NCBI GenBank assembly: GCA_006937955.1
Contig: SSNP01000031.1
Location: 3,341,067 to 3,405,066 of the forward strand
DNA from: Pachypanchax playfairii
Taxonomy: Eukaryota > Chordata > Actinopteri > Cyprinodontiformes > Aplocheilidae
Reading direction: 5' to 3'
DNA length: 64,000 nucleotides
Position numbers and translations under genes: made by a program. Every line of letters starts with the position of its first letter. Positions within the stretch are counted from its first letter, which is position 1. Shown here piece after piece: positions 41,886-53,413 of the stretch. Under the pieces are notes generated by a model. It was not told the DNA's origin and did not search any database. It saw only the letters and a program-made list of their open reading frames with translations.

Positions 41886-43236
41886 CATTGTAAAGATTAT
41901 TCCAGGTCAGAGGGGTTTTGAGGTATTGGCATTTGTGTATAAAAAATCTTGTTAAGATTATAACATTGTAAATTAAAATTCTGTATTTTTATCTTTTAGT
42001 ATAAGGCCAAATAAAATATCATCAACCATGAAATCATTTATGTGAATTTTGTTGGAGATAAGCCAATCCTGAAGGGATTTCCAAAGTGTTGAAATGTTGT
42101 CGCACTCATAAAAAAGATGTTTAGTTGATTCATCATTTTGTTTACATAAGTGACATTTTTCTACATTCAAATTAAATCTAGTTCGTATGAAATAATTAGA
42201 TGGGTAAATATAATTTAAAGTTTTAAAGTGGATTTCTTTATACTTCGGGGGTAGAGAGTACTTTAAATACTTAGTTCTCAAAGTTTTAATTTCTTCTTTT
42301 GAAATTTTTTATTGTAAAGAGAATCTGAGTACTGGATTCTAATAAAAAGCTTTATTTAATTTGCTTCTCAGGAAAATATTGTTAAACTTTATATTTAATG
42401 TGTTGAGCCCATCAGCTGCTTGTTTTGAGTTTAGGGTTAGTTATATAACCAATAGAAGTTTTAACTAGATGAAACAGCGCACTTGCAATATTTTTAATCA
42501 CTTTATTATACTCAATTTTAGAAAGATTTCTAAATTATATTTATCCTTTAATCCTTAAGTGAAAGAATATCTCCATTCTCATCTTAAATATGTGTCACCA
42601 ACCATGTTCCCTTATCCGTCCACCTTTGAATAAATATGGTTTTGGTTCTGTCTAAAACAGTTCTATTATTCCATATCAGAACATCAAGAGGACTGAAGTT
42701 ATGCTTGAAAACCATTGTTCCAAATAACAGGACTTGTTTTTGGAATTTGGAGAGTTTGACAGGCAACTTATGGATTTCAAAATCACACTTTAATAGGAGT
42801 TCCATTCCTCCAACTTTTTCAAATATTAATTTTGGAATTGCATGCCAAATTTCCTCACTGTTAATTAAAAAGGATTTAATTTGTTTTTAATACTCCATTC
42901 AAAATTTCAAAATCTATTGATTTTATGCCACCACTTTCATAATTTTTAATTAGATCACTTTTTTCAATGTAGTGATACTTGTTCCTACATATAAAGTCAA
43001 GATTCATTTTATTTATTTCTTTAATAATTTTAGGAGCTATAGCCAATGATAGAGAAGGATATATCAGTCTAGAAAGAGATTCCATCTTTGTTAAAAGTGT
43101 TCTTCCAAATAACGTCAGATCCCTTTGGAGTTTAAGATTTTTTTGTTTCTTTTCTACTGTTTCAGAAAGTTCTTTTGGTTTTTATCATTTTGTACATTAG
43201 TAATGTAAACACCTAGATAACAGATTTCTTTTTTAA
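41886..43236 (-). mobile_element. L1/Tx1-like LINE, copy in second duplication unit
   Basis: The same decayed LINE as 21290-22655: CHLCKQNDESTKHLFYEC near 42150, FSPLDVLIWNNRTVLDRTK near 42650, SRLIYPSLSLAIAPKI near 43060. Further deletions are present, for example in the stretch near 42880 and at 43130. Confidence 0.82.
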
Positions 43237-43706
43237 CAGCCGGCAAATACAGGCCGTTTTGCCTGTATTTGCTCCTAACACACCTTAATTGATCACATGT
43301 GCTGCAGCTACGGTCTGCGCCCACTAGATGGAGCCAAAGACCACCAAATCTTGTCCAAATCAATACTTTGTACTTTTGCATTTGATTTTCAAGGCAAATT
43401 ATATATTTCATTGTTTATTTTGGTTTTTTGACCAAATTAGTAGATGTTTGTCAGGTAATTCAATTTTTATTATTATTTTGACACTTTATAGTCTACATCT
43501 GTACAACATTACGAATATTTGTAATTTGTGTATTTGTAGACCACACACACCTACAACTAAAGACCTGTAAATGCCTCCATCTCAGTGGCCACTTCATTAA
43601 AGTTTTCTTGGAAATTATCTCTCCGTGCCCTTCTCTCTGACCGGAGCTCTGTCAAAGGAAGCTGACAAGCCAGAATTTCCCCTTCAGAGTGTCCCACTCT
43701 ATCACA
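43237..43706. other. Spacer, nothing recognised
   Basis: Short palindromic piece AAATACAGGC/GCCTGTATTT at 43246-43271. Otherwise no feature seen. Confidence 0.4.
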
Positions 43707-43772
43707 GGTTCCATGGTGTAATGGTTAGCACTTTGGAATTCAGAGATCTGAGTTCAAGTCTCGGTGGAACCT
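43707..43772 (+). pseudogene. tRNA-Gln pseudogene lacking the anticodon
   Basis: GGTTCCATGGTGTAATGGTT opens exactly like vertebrate tRNA-Gln. The 3' part keeps the T arm (GAGTTCAAGTCTCGG) and acceptor (TGGAACCT). About six bases are missing from the anticodon arm (TTTGGAATTCAGAGATC against the usual longer arm), which removes the anticodon loop. A and B boxes remain, so transcription is possible but decoding is not. Confidence 0.82.
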
Positions 43773-44076
43773 CTTCAGTCACTCACATTTAGTACGCGTT
43801 TAATGGACTCATTAGTTTTCATTTTAAATGTGATCGGCTGAGTGTTAACTAAACCAACATCAAGCTACAGAGTGCTGGGGAGACTGCTCAGGGCTTCAAC
43901 AGCCAAGGGATGATCAGTCTTTTCTCTACAATGAAATCTAGTTAAATGCCTGTGCTCTAGCATGGAGACATCTTGGGTTACAACCTGCAATTTGTACATG
44001 TAGGTAGAGGGACAAAACACACAGATCAGCCATATTGCAACATCCAAAGCCCCTCACACTGAAAGACATCAAATCA

Positions 44077-44660
44077 AAAATCAAATCAAAAATACTTTAT
44101 TAATCCCCGAAGGGAAATTCAAGTGTTGTTGAAGCTCAGTTATTCTTCAGGGAGCCATAGAGAGTTCTAGGTGTGGACAGGAAGGATCTCCTGTAGAGGG
44201 TTCTAGGTGTGGACAGGAAGGATCTCCTGTAATGGTCTGTGCTGCAGCGGATTATGAAGAATCTTCTGACTGAAGACACTCTGGTGTTGAGTTACTGTGT
44301 TCTGAAGAGGATGATGAGGGTTTTACATCATGTTCTTCATCCTCCTTTGGACAATCAACTCAAGAGACTCCAGTTCAGTCTCCAGGACAGAACCAGCCCT
44401 CCTTATCAATCTGTTCAGCCTCCTCGTGTCACATACTCTGATGCTCCGCCCCCAACAGGTAACTGCAGATGTGATCAGCTGACAAACTCCTCTTCTTTTT
44501 TCGCTCCTCTTCAAATGTCTGTCCGTATTGTTTGAAAGCCAGACAGAGACACACTGGAGTCCAGGATATGTCCCTTTAGCCATGTCTCAGTGAAACACAT
44601 GATGCTGCATTTCAACAGAGTTTCAAGTTCATCCATTTTGTTAGCAAAGAGATCTCATAT
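44077..44660 (-). mobile_element. Internally deleted LINE copy
   Basis: The 3' end (44077-44440) carries the family tail (AATCCCCGAAGGGAAATT) and C-terminal code (TSAVTCWGRSI, RAGSVLETELESLELIVQRR). The 5' part (44470-44655) encodes the endonuclease start (LANKMDEL, CSIMCFTETWL). The middle is missing. Same family as the 26-32 kb LINE. Confidence 0.8.
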
Positions 44661-45494
44661 TTGTCAATATGACTGATGGAAGTGAAGGTTTAAACTTCCT
44701 CTTTCTCTCTCTTCACTCTGCTCCTGCTCTGCATCCATGTCTTCTTCTTTTGACATGCTCTCCTTCCTGGGTCTCACAAACTTCAGTCGACACTACAGTT
44801 CAGAGTACACAAACCTCACAGCACCTTTCAGAGCTTTAATTGATGAACATGGAATGAAGCAGCTAAAAGCATCACTTAGATGGACAGTTGAGGCAAAAGA
44901 AGCGTTTACACGTCTCAAACAGGAAATGGGTTCAGCTACAGACCTAATTATGACAATAAAAATCTTAAGTCTGAGCCCCTGGAAACTGTGTCATGGCTTT
45001 TCACAGATGGTTGTTGTTTTAGGAACGAAAAGGGAGATTTGCGAGCAGGTTATGCAGTGGTGGAAGCAACTGAGAAAGGATGTGAGGTCAGAGTGTCAGG
45101 AGCTTTGGAGGGAAAACAGTCAGCACAGAAAGCAGAAATTAAGGCATTAACTGAAGCGCTCAGGTGGGCCAAAGATAAGTCAGTGACCATTTTCACAGGC
45201 TCAGCGTGTGGATGGGAAGCCATTCATGTTGAGTTACCTCAGTGGACTAGATCAGGATTTCTCACCATCCAGGGACAGCCCATACATCATCAGTTAGAAA
45301 TGCAGCTGAGAGATGCTCTTCTGTTACCAAAGGAGGTGGCCGTTAGTGATGGGACGATGATACCTCAAGGAGTGTTTTGACACACCAAAAAAACTGTGTC
45401 GGCACTGTATTCATACTGTGTTGGTCACCCAATAGTGACCCCTGCAGTAGTTATAAAATCATTGCAGGTAAAGAAATTCCTTGTTCGTGTAAAT

Positions 45495-45708
45495 CAGGGG
45501 TGCCCAAAGTCGGGCCTCGAGGGCCACTATCCTGCATGTTTTAGATGTGTTCCTGCTTCAACACAACTGATTCCAATCTGCAACATCTCAGCAAGTCCGG
45601 CAGAAGCATGTTAACGACCCATTCATCTGCATCAGGTGTGCTGAAGCAGAGGAACATCCAAAACATGCCGGATATTGGCCCTTGAGGCCTGGAGTTGGAC
45701 ACCCCTGG
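45495..45708. mobile_element. hAT-type MITE, 214 bp
   Basis: Ends CAGGGGTGCCCAAAGTC and CCTGGAGTTGGACACCCCTG, flanked by a perfect 8-bp duplication GTGTAAAT (45487-45494, 45709-45716). Nested inside the hAT transposon. Confidence 0.93.
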
Positions 45709-46108
45709 TGTAAATGCTAAAACTGAGTTGGTATGTAAAATATAGCAAATTAGAGTAAAAATTCTGAGTTACAATTTCTTAACTTATGTGCACATTTGTC
45801 AACTTAACTGTTAAATCATATGAAATAAAAGACAAAAAAGTGATTAATTCATGAATTTTTATTGAGAAACAAAAGTTTTTGGAGTGTCTTTGCTCCAAGG
45901 CGATTTCTCCTCTTACACACCAGCTCCCCAGCCTTGGAAAATACTCTTTCGCATGGTACAGACGATAATGGTGAGCAGAGAGTTTTAAGTGCAAGTTGAT
46001 GAAGATGTGGGTATATTTTCTGGTTCCATTTCCAATATTGCAAAGGATCTTGGTTGCCGTATTTGCAGCATTCGAGCACATGCAGTCATGTTTGCTGCTG
46101 CATCAGTA

Positions 46109-46815
46109 GCTACGTTTACATGCGCCAAATTTCCCCAATCTGATTAAAATCTTGGTCGATCTGAATTCCCAAATCCCTGTTTACATGGACACTAACTGAA
46201 ATGATCTGATCATGCCATGAGTACACATGCACCAAGCACTCGATCAGGTTAAATTAGTTGAGCATGCACACAGCGAGTTGTCTTTCCGGGGGAAGAAAAA
46301 AAAAGTAAACAAACTCCGTCCTTTCTGCACGTCTTTCCCGCCCCATCGTGTGCTCGAGCTGACTCACGTTATCCCCAATATGGACCTTCTGAAGGTGATT
46401 ACCTTTATGTTTGGGTTTTTACTGGTCGCATTAACCAAGCTAGCGGCTGAATACATATTGCTACTGCTCCTCCGCCACAGGAGAGGAGAGCAGGATGACA
46501 GGATGACTGCGCCAGCAGACCACTTCTGTTTGCCTCCCGCTATGTTTTCTACTTGGGTCTGCGAAAGCAGAAAGACTTCACGCTGAAGTTGTACGCATGC
46601 GCAAAGGGCTTTTTTCACCCTTTCTTTCCGAATGGGTGTGTACATGCACGTCTATCCGAATGAAGATCGGACAAACCCACCCCTCTCGATCGGAAGTAAA
46701 TTTCTTTCTGATCAGGCTGCATCGGATCAAAACAATCTGATTGACATGTTTACATGACGTCTTTTTTATCCGATTGGGCGTTTATTCCGATTAAATGTGC
46801 CCATGTAAACGTAGC
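46109..46815. mobile_element. TA-flanked DNA element, copy 1 (707 bp)
   Basis: Inverted ends GCTACGTTTACATG and CATGTAAACGTAGC with TA on both sides (46107-46108, 46816-46817). Same element as 63026-63730. It interrupts the hAT transposase between CLVT and DAAANM. It contains a small open frame (MDLLKVITFMFGFLLVALTK) seen in both copies. Superfamily uncertain; a TA target suits Tc1/mariner relatives. Confidence 0.88.
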
Positions 46816-47414
46816 TAGTGACAAGACACCTGACCTTTCCTGCTATGCCCCACTCCTCCATGAGGCTCCTTTTAACCGTGGCAATGTTTTCTGCAGTGTG
46901 TTTCTGAGGAAAATGCTGCACTGCCAAGACTGATGAATGGAGTTCATGGCTTTCTTTGTCCACATAGTGGCCAGTAACAGCTAGATATGCCTCCATATTC
47001 ATAAACGTCCACATATCAGCTGTTAAAGTAACAGCAACAGCACTCTGGAGGTCCTTTTTGGTTTTCTCCTTTTCCTCCTCATATCTCTGGCTCACCAAGT
47101 CCTTGATGGTCTGAAAATAACCATACAAATACTATTACACCAATAAAATATAGTTATATAGTTAGTACAAACATATAATAAAAATTCTTAAACATACCTT
47201 CCTGCTTGGTAAAGCATACGAGGGTACAATAAGCTTCAGGAGCTCCCTAAATCCCTCATTTTCAACAAAGCTGAGTGGCTGACAGTCTTTGATGATATTG
47301 ACCACTGCCTCATCCACTGCTTGCTTGTTAGGAACTGCAAGCCAAAAGGAAATATTTTGTCAAAAGCTTAATAAAAGGACTGAAATTTTTACAAACAATA
47401 TCAAATAGATATAA

Positions 47415-47510
47415 GATGATATGGTGGTGTAGTGGTTAGCACTGTCGCCTCACAGCAAGAGGGTTGGAGGTTTGATACCAGGCCTGCAGCCTGTCTGTTT
47501 GCATGCGTGT
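47415..47510 (+). repeat. tRNA-like SINE head
   Basis: GGTGTAGTGGTTAGCACTGT and GGTTGGAGGTTTGATACC resemble A and B boxes of the tRNA-like repeats common in fish. It is adjacent to a T-run. Confidence 0.5.
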
Positions 47511-48580
47511 TTTTTTTTAGCACAATTTTTAGAGAGAATTTCAACATATCTGGGGTACTCTCACGAGTATCTGCCAATTCTTCATTGCCATGCCGAGCTC
47601 TATAATGCCTCAGCATTGATGAAGTGCTCTTATAGATAGCTCTGTGGAGCAGAGCCGACACTTCACCTACAATAACATAAAAAGTTAATTTATCTGAAAA
47701 CAATTCAAACCTCTTACCAGAACATTGCATTCACTTGTTAAAAAAATAGACACCCTATCTCATGATTACGAGATCAGGATCTCATGATTACATGATAACA
47801 CGAATAAAGCAACTGTAAGGCTCTTTAACTGACTATCATATGTATCACAGGTCATTCACTTGATAAACTGATAAAGTGAGTGCAATGCGCCACCGTGAAA
47901 AATAGTATATAAAGGAGAAAAATATTTACCTTGTTTGGCGTCGCGACATAAAAATTATTCCACACCGGGGAAAACTTCCTAGAACGATCCATGATCAAGC
48001 AAAACTCCATCCGACAAACCCACGACATGTTGATACAGTTTGTTTTTCTGATAAACACACTTTGGCGCGGCGCATCCAAACGATACAGTTCCTGTATCTG
48101 TCACGTGATTCTTTCTTAAAGCAATGCACGTACCGATACGAGGTTTCCCTCTTGAGCTCTCGGCACAGTGCTGATGCAACAGTGTCGCTCGTCCCATCAC
48201 TAGTGGCCGTGGTGAAGTGCAGGGGTCACAGTACGGAAGACACTCAGGTTGCAGCAGGGAATGAGTGTGCCGATCAGGCAACTAAAGAAGCAGCAGGTTA
48301 TCTTAATAGGAAGGGCTTGTTGTTGGTAATGACCTCAGCAGCAGAAGAAATGACAGCTGAAGTTAGTAAAGCGCAGGAGGAAGCAGCACCACAGGAAAAG
48401 TCAGTGTGGAAGAAGAGAGGAGCACTTTTGTCACAAGGTCTTTGGAGATCACCAGATGGAAGGTTGGTTTTGCCAGCTAATCTCAAGCCCTCTGTTTTTC
48501 AGGAAGCACATGGTCCAGCTCATGTAGGTCAGACAGAGGAAATCTTTGAAAGAAATCTTTGTTTTTGGTGGCCCCCTTAG

Positions 48581-48790
48581 ACTGAGATGTTTTGGACATG
48601 TAGAGAGGAGGGATAGTGGGTTTATTGGGAAAAGGATGTTGAGGTGGGAACTGCCAGGCAGGAGGTCTAGAGGAGATATATGGATGTAGTGAAGGAGGAC
48701 ATGAGGTTGGTTGGTATGAGAGAAGAAGATGCAGAGGACAGATGACTTGCTGTGACGACTCCTGAAGGGAGAAGAAGAAGTTGATTGATG
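48581..48790 (+). mobile_element. LINE 3' fragment (GAA-rich tail)
   Basis: A + strand frame reads like KRMLRWELPGRRSRG and MDVVKEDMRLVGMREEDAED, a C-terminal LINE segment frequent in fish, ending in GAAGAAGAAG. Clade not resolved (RTE-like suspected). Confidence 0.6.
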
Positions 48791-50399
48791 GAAACCTTTC
48801 TGTACGCTGCTGTGGAGCCCATGTTCCACATGCTAGGACATCATGACGAGTTTTCAAATTAGTTATTATGAACAGTAAATGGTAAATACTGTGTTTTGTG
48901 CATTTCTTAAAAAGGCCCTTCCATTAAAAACAGTTTTTCTGAGGTTTTTTGTTGAATATTTTACCTCCACAGGTGTTCTTACCTTCATAGTCGGTGTGAA
49001 CAGGTCAACAACTTCTCTTTCAGTTTTAATCTCTCAAACCACGCAGGTGGCGATAACACCCGATTTCTCCCGAGTCCGAACGGCCTGTATCTGTTTCATC
49101 ACAACTCCTTTGTTCGTTAGTTTTCGGCAACTCCCACAGTTAAAACTAGGGATGGTCCGATCCGATCCACTGGATCGGTATTGGGTCCGATCCAGGTCAA
49201 AATGACTGGATCGGGCATCGGATTTTTTTATTAGAACCCGTCCGATCCGATCCATAAGCCCAAACTATCTTTGAGGGAAAAAAAAGTCGTAGCGCGACCT
49301 GCCGTAACACAGCCCGTTACCATGGTTGCCATGTGCCTGTTTTCATCACGTGAGCAGAAGCCAGTAGAACTGTTGTCATGTCTGCCGTGTGGAGCTACTC
49401 TGTGTTAAATGTAACATTTGTAAAACTAGTGTCTCAAGGGGTGGAAGCACAGCCGGACATTTTAACACAACGAACTTAATAAAGCACCTGAAGAAGCATC
49501 ATGGAAAGGAGCACGCAGAGTTTTTACAGGCGAGTGCAAAGAAAAGCGAACCACAATGTCATTGATGCATAAGCAGGGGTGCACATAAGTGGTCCGCAGG
49601 TCCGCACACACTGTCAAAATATAAAATGCGCACCAGATGAAAAGTTGCAACACGCGTTTGCGTACTTAACATTGGTTTGGCTGAGCTGCGTGAATTTATA
49701 GGTTAATCAGAGGCGGGTTCATTGTCAAATAAATGAAGAATCCCGTTGACTTCTTTTGTTTGACTGATATGTTTCTCAGCCAGAGCGCCGAAGTTCCAGC
49801 TGATCAGCTGATGCTGCGTCTCTCTCTGTTTCAGTTTGTCAGTGTAACGTATTTTCAGTCAGTCAGATCAGTGCAGCTGACTGCAGGATTCTGCATCACG
49901 TCAAAACTGAAAAAATTCACTGAATAAGACAAATAGATCATCGTGGCACAGACGTGTATAACTACCTTTTTGTGCTATAAAATACAGAAAATCACCTGTT
50001 TTAATCAACAGTATCAGCGTATTTGTCTGTGATCCGCGCCATTTTGAATGCGCGCAAAGCACTATGGGATATGCAGTCAATGCCCCATAACTGTCCAGTG
50101 TATCTTTTTATCTGACTGCATCACATTACAAACATCCTCATCATTTCAAAACAAAAAACAGTTACAGTAAATGACAGAAGGTCCAACAGCTGACTAATAA
50201 ATTTCAACACCAAACTGTTAAATGTAGATTAAAGTGAACAATCAAACCTGTAAACAATCCAACCTGAACTCTGAAGGTTTTTTTTACCAGTATTTTTATA
50301 TTTTACTGGTTTCTCTTGATTGTTTCAACAATTAAAGGATTTTTATTGAACTACTAAGTTGCATTATTTAAAGCTTACTGTACACCACTGTATACTGCC

Positions 50400-50760
50400 C
50401 ACCTGTGGTGCAGTTACAGTAAAGGTAAATTTAAAAAACTGCAAGTAGCATATAATGATGCACTGCGAATTCTTTTGAAGGTCCCTCGATGGACGAGTGC
50501 CTCTCAGTTGTTTGTGCAGAATGTTGTTCCCACTTTACATGCTGTCATAAGAAATCTCGCATATAAATTTATTTTGAGATTGGAGAACTCTGAGAACAAT
50601 ATTGTCTTGGCTTTAACTATGCCTGAAAGAAGCAGTGTTCGATTTAATTCTAGACTGTGGAAACACTGGAGAAAGTGCTTATATGGATTTTAGATCTCTC
50701 TCTCTCTCTCTCTCTCTGTCCTTTTTGAGTCTGAAATAAAGATTGAATTGAAATTGAATA
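50400..50760 (+). mobile_element. LINE 3' end fragment
   Basis: The + strand frame reads LQVAYNDALRILLKVPRW, NSRLWKHWRKCLY, the C-terminus of a fish LINE. It is followed by a TC tract (50695-50718), AATAAA and a GAATTGAAATTG tail. Confidence 0.75.
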
Positions 50761-50830
50761 CTACTACTACTACTACTACTACTGTCATTTAGCAGACGCT
50801 TTTATCCAAAGCGACTTACATTGAGAGAAC
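50761..50830. repeat. (CTA)n and dispersed fish repeat core
   Basis: CTA triplets (50760-50782) lead into CATTTAGCAGACGCTTTTAT CCAAAGCGACTTACA, a core found in many fish genomes. Class uncertain. Confidence 0.6.
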
Positions 50831-51988
50831 ATACAAGCAAGAAATCAAAGAGAAGGAAACAATATAAGGAGGTGGACTGTTTGGAATCCAGTTTAATTCC
50901 GACGCTGATACATCAAAATTTTATTTTTTTTGTAGAGATAAACTCCCAAATCGATATCATAAATCAATTCCTCATTAAGACTGAAAGTGTACTTTAAAGA
51001 GATGAGTCTTAAGTCTGCTCTTAAAAGTAGGTGCCGACTCTGAGGATCGGACCGAGTTTGGTAGGTCAACAAATATAGAGCCAGGTAAAGTAAACAGACT
51101 GAATTTGAAGCTTGATTAAACCAAAAACAAAGCAGAGGAGCTCGGAAGAGACACAGCGAGACACATTTAAAAATGTGAGGACCAAGCAACAACCCTAGGA
51201 TCTCTTCTGAGAACCAGGCCAAAAATATTATGTGCACCCCTGTGCATAAGGTGATTTTTCTTTTGACTGGGATTATTTTATTCAATTTAAATATTTGCAC
51301 TTAGTTGCACTTTTACTTCAAACATTTGAATGGGGCAGCTAGATCTGTTATGTTTACAAATGCTGCTATATCAGATGTGAGCTTATAAGTTTTAATAAAG
51401 CCACAGCAGTTGCACATGACTTCAGTTGTCACATATTTTCTTTCCTTCTCTATGGGACCAGAATAGTTGTTGTACAGTGAATTAGGTGTTTTTAGATGTC
51501 AGTATCAAACAAATTACATCCACGACATATTGTAAACAGTGTTTAGAGTGACAAAAAGAATCGGATCGGTATCAGCCGATCCTCAAAGCTGAAGTATCTG
51601 TATCGGATGTGCAAAAGTGGTATCGAGCCATCCCTAGTTAAAACCACGCCTAGCATGCTGCTGGCTAAAAGCTGTTAGCAGAACGTAGCAAACAGACACG
51701 ATGTCTGACATTGCCATGCACAGCGGGACAGGAAATAGTATTCGTTGCTCTCATAGGCCAATCAGAGTCCAGCAAATTCGAACAATGACTATGAACAAGC
51801 TGCTGATGAAGCAGTCAGAGCAGCCTGATGGAAGGAGCCGGAACCACCCGAATTTTAACGCAGACAGATTGAAAGGTCTGTTAATCCGTGTTTCCTGATG
51901 TTTTTAGATATAAAATGTTTCATATTACAGGTTAATACTTAAGAAATAACCACAAAGTCCTGAAATGTGTATGAAATGGCCTCTTTAA

Positions 51989-52436
51989 GTCAGATTCTGA
52001 ATCACAAAGCGCTTCACACTTCTTTTTGTCATTCCCCCATTCACACATGTGGGGGTGATAAAACACACTGACCAATGTGAGGCTGCCAGGCACCGAACCC
52101 TCTGACCACCATTAAACAGGCATGGTGGGTAAAGTGTCTTCTTGCCCAAGGGCAGAACAGCAAAATCTTTTACTTGTTGCTGTGGAGTCCATCGAGCTTC
52201 TTCTCATTCACCTAGATGTTGGTCAATACAGCGACAGCGAGGCAGCCATCATGGGAACAGAGAACATTCTACATTGAGAATGATACGTTCATACTAGTGA
52301 CAAAACCAGCAGATGTTTTATGTCTTTTCTACATCATGGATAAAACGGCTTCTCCAACTGTACAGATGGAAGACAATCTGTCCATTCTACGTCCTTTCAT
52401 TCATTCAGGATGTTCATTTTCACACACACAGCAAAG
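51989..52436. other. Spacer with dispersed repeat piece
   Basis: 51995-52170 resembles the common fish repeat with AAAGCGCTTCACACTTC and AAAGTGTCTTCTTGCCCAAG. The remainder is unrecognised. Confidence 0.4.
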
Positions 52437-52440
52437 TTAA

Positions 52441-53320
52441 AGGTGGTATATGGAATATTTTCATTAAAAGCAATATTTTTAACAAAATAATGCTTCCACG
52501 GGGTGTTTAGAGGGTTGTAGAATGAAAATACAGTATTTCCTTTAAAAATTATATTTGAAGTAAAATATTAGGAAATATAAATTTTTGCAGGCACTACGTT
52601 GGCATCTTGTTTACATCTACCAGCCAATAGCTGGCAGAGCAGCAGACACCATTTTGGGTTGCCTAATACCGTAAATAATCCAGCACAGTGGGGCTGGTAC
52701 TGTGGAGACTACAGGTCAAGCAGCTGGAAGCACCGGGGATATATGGTGATTATATACCTTATTTGCTTGCCATAGATGATTCCTCTGGGGTTTCCCATGT
52801 GACGAGCAAGTTCTGTGTGGAAACGTTTTTCATTAGCTGCTAAACTAATACGTAGCTGCATGTTGGTGAAGTGGGGGAGCACTTCAGGCCACTGGTTCAA
52901 CTGAAACACCACGGAGGATTTTATTGTTTTTTTTTTATTTTATTGGATAAGTGGGGCGAGCAGGATGGTGTGTGAGGAGGACAGAGGATCTTAGGAGGGA
53001 CTGCAGGAAGTTTTGGTTTGCTCAAGAAGAGCCGCGGGACAACTATGAGCTCTTTGCCATGGACTGAATTGATGACTGAGCTACAAACAGGTAGAAGCTG
53101 CTTTTATCAGAATCAGTGTGTGATCATCGGGGCTGAAGAGCATTAGTGAACTGAACTCATGATATTTTATTCTGCTCGGCTTGGGGATCAGAGTGGGTTT
53201 GGTGAGGAATATTGGTCGGCCTCAGCATCGGAGCGCGTGCGGGGGGGTTAACAAGCCTGACACCCAGATGGCTGAAGGCTTTGTGCTGCGTTATTCTGTT
53301 CCAAGTTCCATATACCACCT
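52441..53320. mobile_element. TTAA-flanked MITE, copy 1 (880 bp)
   Basis: Ends AGGTGGTATATGGAA and TTCCATATACCACCT, flanked by TTAA (52437-52440, 53321-53324). Related over its length to 55020-55807. TTAA suggests piggyBac or Kolobok mobilisation. No transposase. Confidence 0.88.
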
Positions 53321-53413
53321 TTAAAACTTGAATTAGGTTTTAAGGAAAGCGACTGCAGAATATTTTACTTGTTGATCTTGAAAGTGGCATTGACATTCAT
53401 TATGAAATAAATA

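Larger units (their letters stand above)
36861..43236. repeat. Segmental duplication unit, copy 2 (contains N gap)
   Basis: Homologous to 14949-22655. Includes the HIPK-like gene, its promoter and the L1-like LINE. The central part is present twice around the N run (36868-39371 and 39382-41885). Confidence 0.88.
45845..48000 (-). pseudogene. hAT transposase (ZBED-like), fragmented
   Basis: - strand segments in order. BED zinc finger start near 47990-47930 (SPVWNNFYVATPNK) and its Cys-His end near 47670-47570 (KSTSSMLRHYRARHGNEE) flank an intron-like gap. Middle domain at 47335-46830 (ADMWTFMNMEAYLAVTGHY, EEWGIAGKVRCLVT) and, beyond an inserted element, DAAANMTACARML (46106-46065). The C-terminal dimerisation domain follows at 46030-45850 (SSVPCERVFSKAGE, CKRRNRL). 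The stretch between the middle and C-terminal domains is deleted. Not functional. Confidence 0.85.
45344..48202 (-). mobile_element. hAT transposon with BED-finger transposase, decayed
   Basis: Inverted ends TAGTGATGGGACG and CGTCCCATCACTA, flanked by the perfect 8-bp duplication GTGGCCGT (45336-45343, 48203-48210). It carries a - strand transposase remnant, two smaller elements and a tRNA-like piece. Net length without the inserts is about 1.9 kb. Confidence 0.93.
44740..48580 (+). pseudogene. Retrovirus-like pol fragment split by a hAT element
   Basis: Old endogenous retrovirus-type pol remnant in two blocks, 44740-45343 and 48203-48580. The first holds the RT end (FLGLTNFSRHY) and RNase H start (LFTDGCCF, KAEIKALTEALRWA). 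The second holds the RNase H end (VVKCRGHS, AAGNECADQATKEAA) and the region before integrase. Breaks: a frameshift at about 44965-44985, the DSAY-type motif changed to GSACG, one base lost near 45325, and a 2859-bp hAT insertion. It ends where LINE debris begins. No LTRs, gag or env seen. Confidence 0.82.
49574..51242. mobile_element. hAT element nested in the previous hAT
   Basis: Ends CAGGGGTGCACATAA and TTATGTGCACCCCTG, flanked by a perfect 8-bp duplication TGCATAAG (49566-49573, 51243-51250). It contains a LINE 3' piece and a dispersed repeat. No transposase seen. Confidence 0.92.
49147..51636 (+). mobile_element. hAT element with BED-finger remnant
   Basis: Ends TAGGGATGGTCCGATCC and GGTATCGAGCCATCCCTA, flanked by a perfect 8-bp duplication GTTAAAAC (49139-49146, 51637-51644). 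At about 49400-49560 a + strand frame shows a BED-type finger (CVKCNICKTSVSRGG, NLIKHLKKHHGKEH). The transposase core is missing. Net length about 0.8 kb without its own insert. Confidence 0.92.
48911..51984. mobile_element. TTAA-flanked element hosting nested hAT elements
   Basis: TTAA at 48907-48910 and 51985-51988. Imperfect inverted ends AAAGGCCCTTCCAT and AGAGGCCATTTCAT. About 0.58 kb when the nested element is removed. A TTAA target is used by piggyBac and Kolobok. The ends are imperfect, so this is less certain than the inner layers. Confidence 0.45.

Noticed and set aside
46227..46586. 119-codon frame as a host gene
   Set aside because: Lies inside a mobile element present twice in the window; treated as element sequence.
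48062..48580. 172-codon frame as an independent gene
   Set aside because: It begins in the hAT end and continues into the retrovirus-like pol fragment; no independent start.
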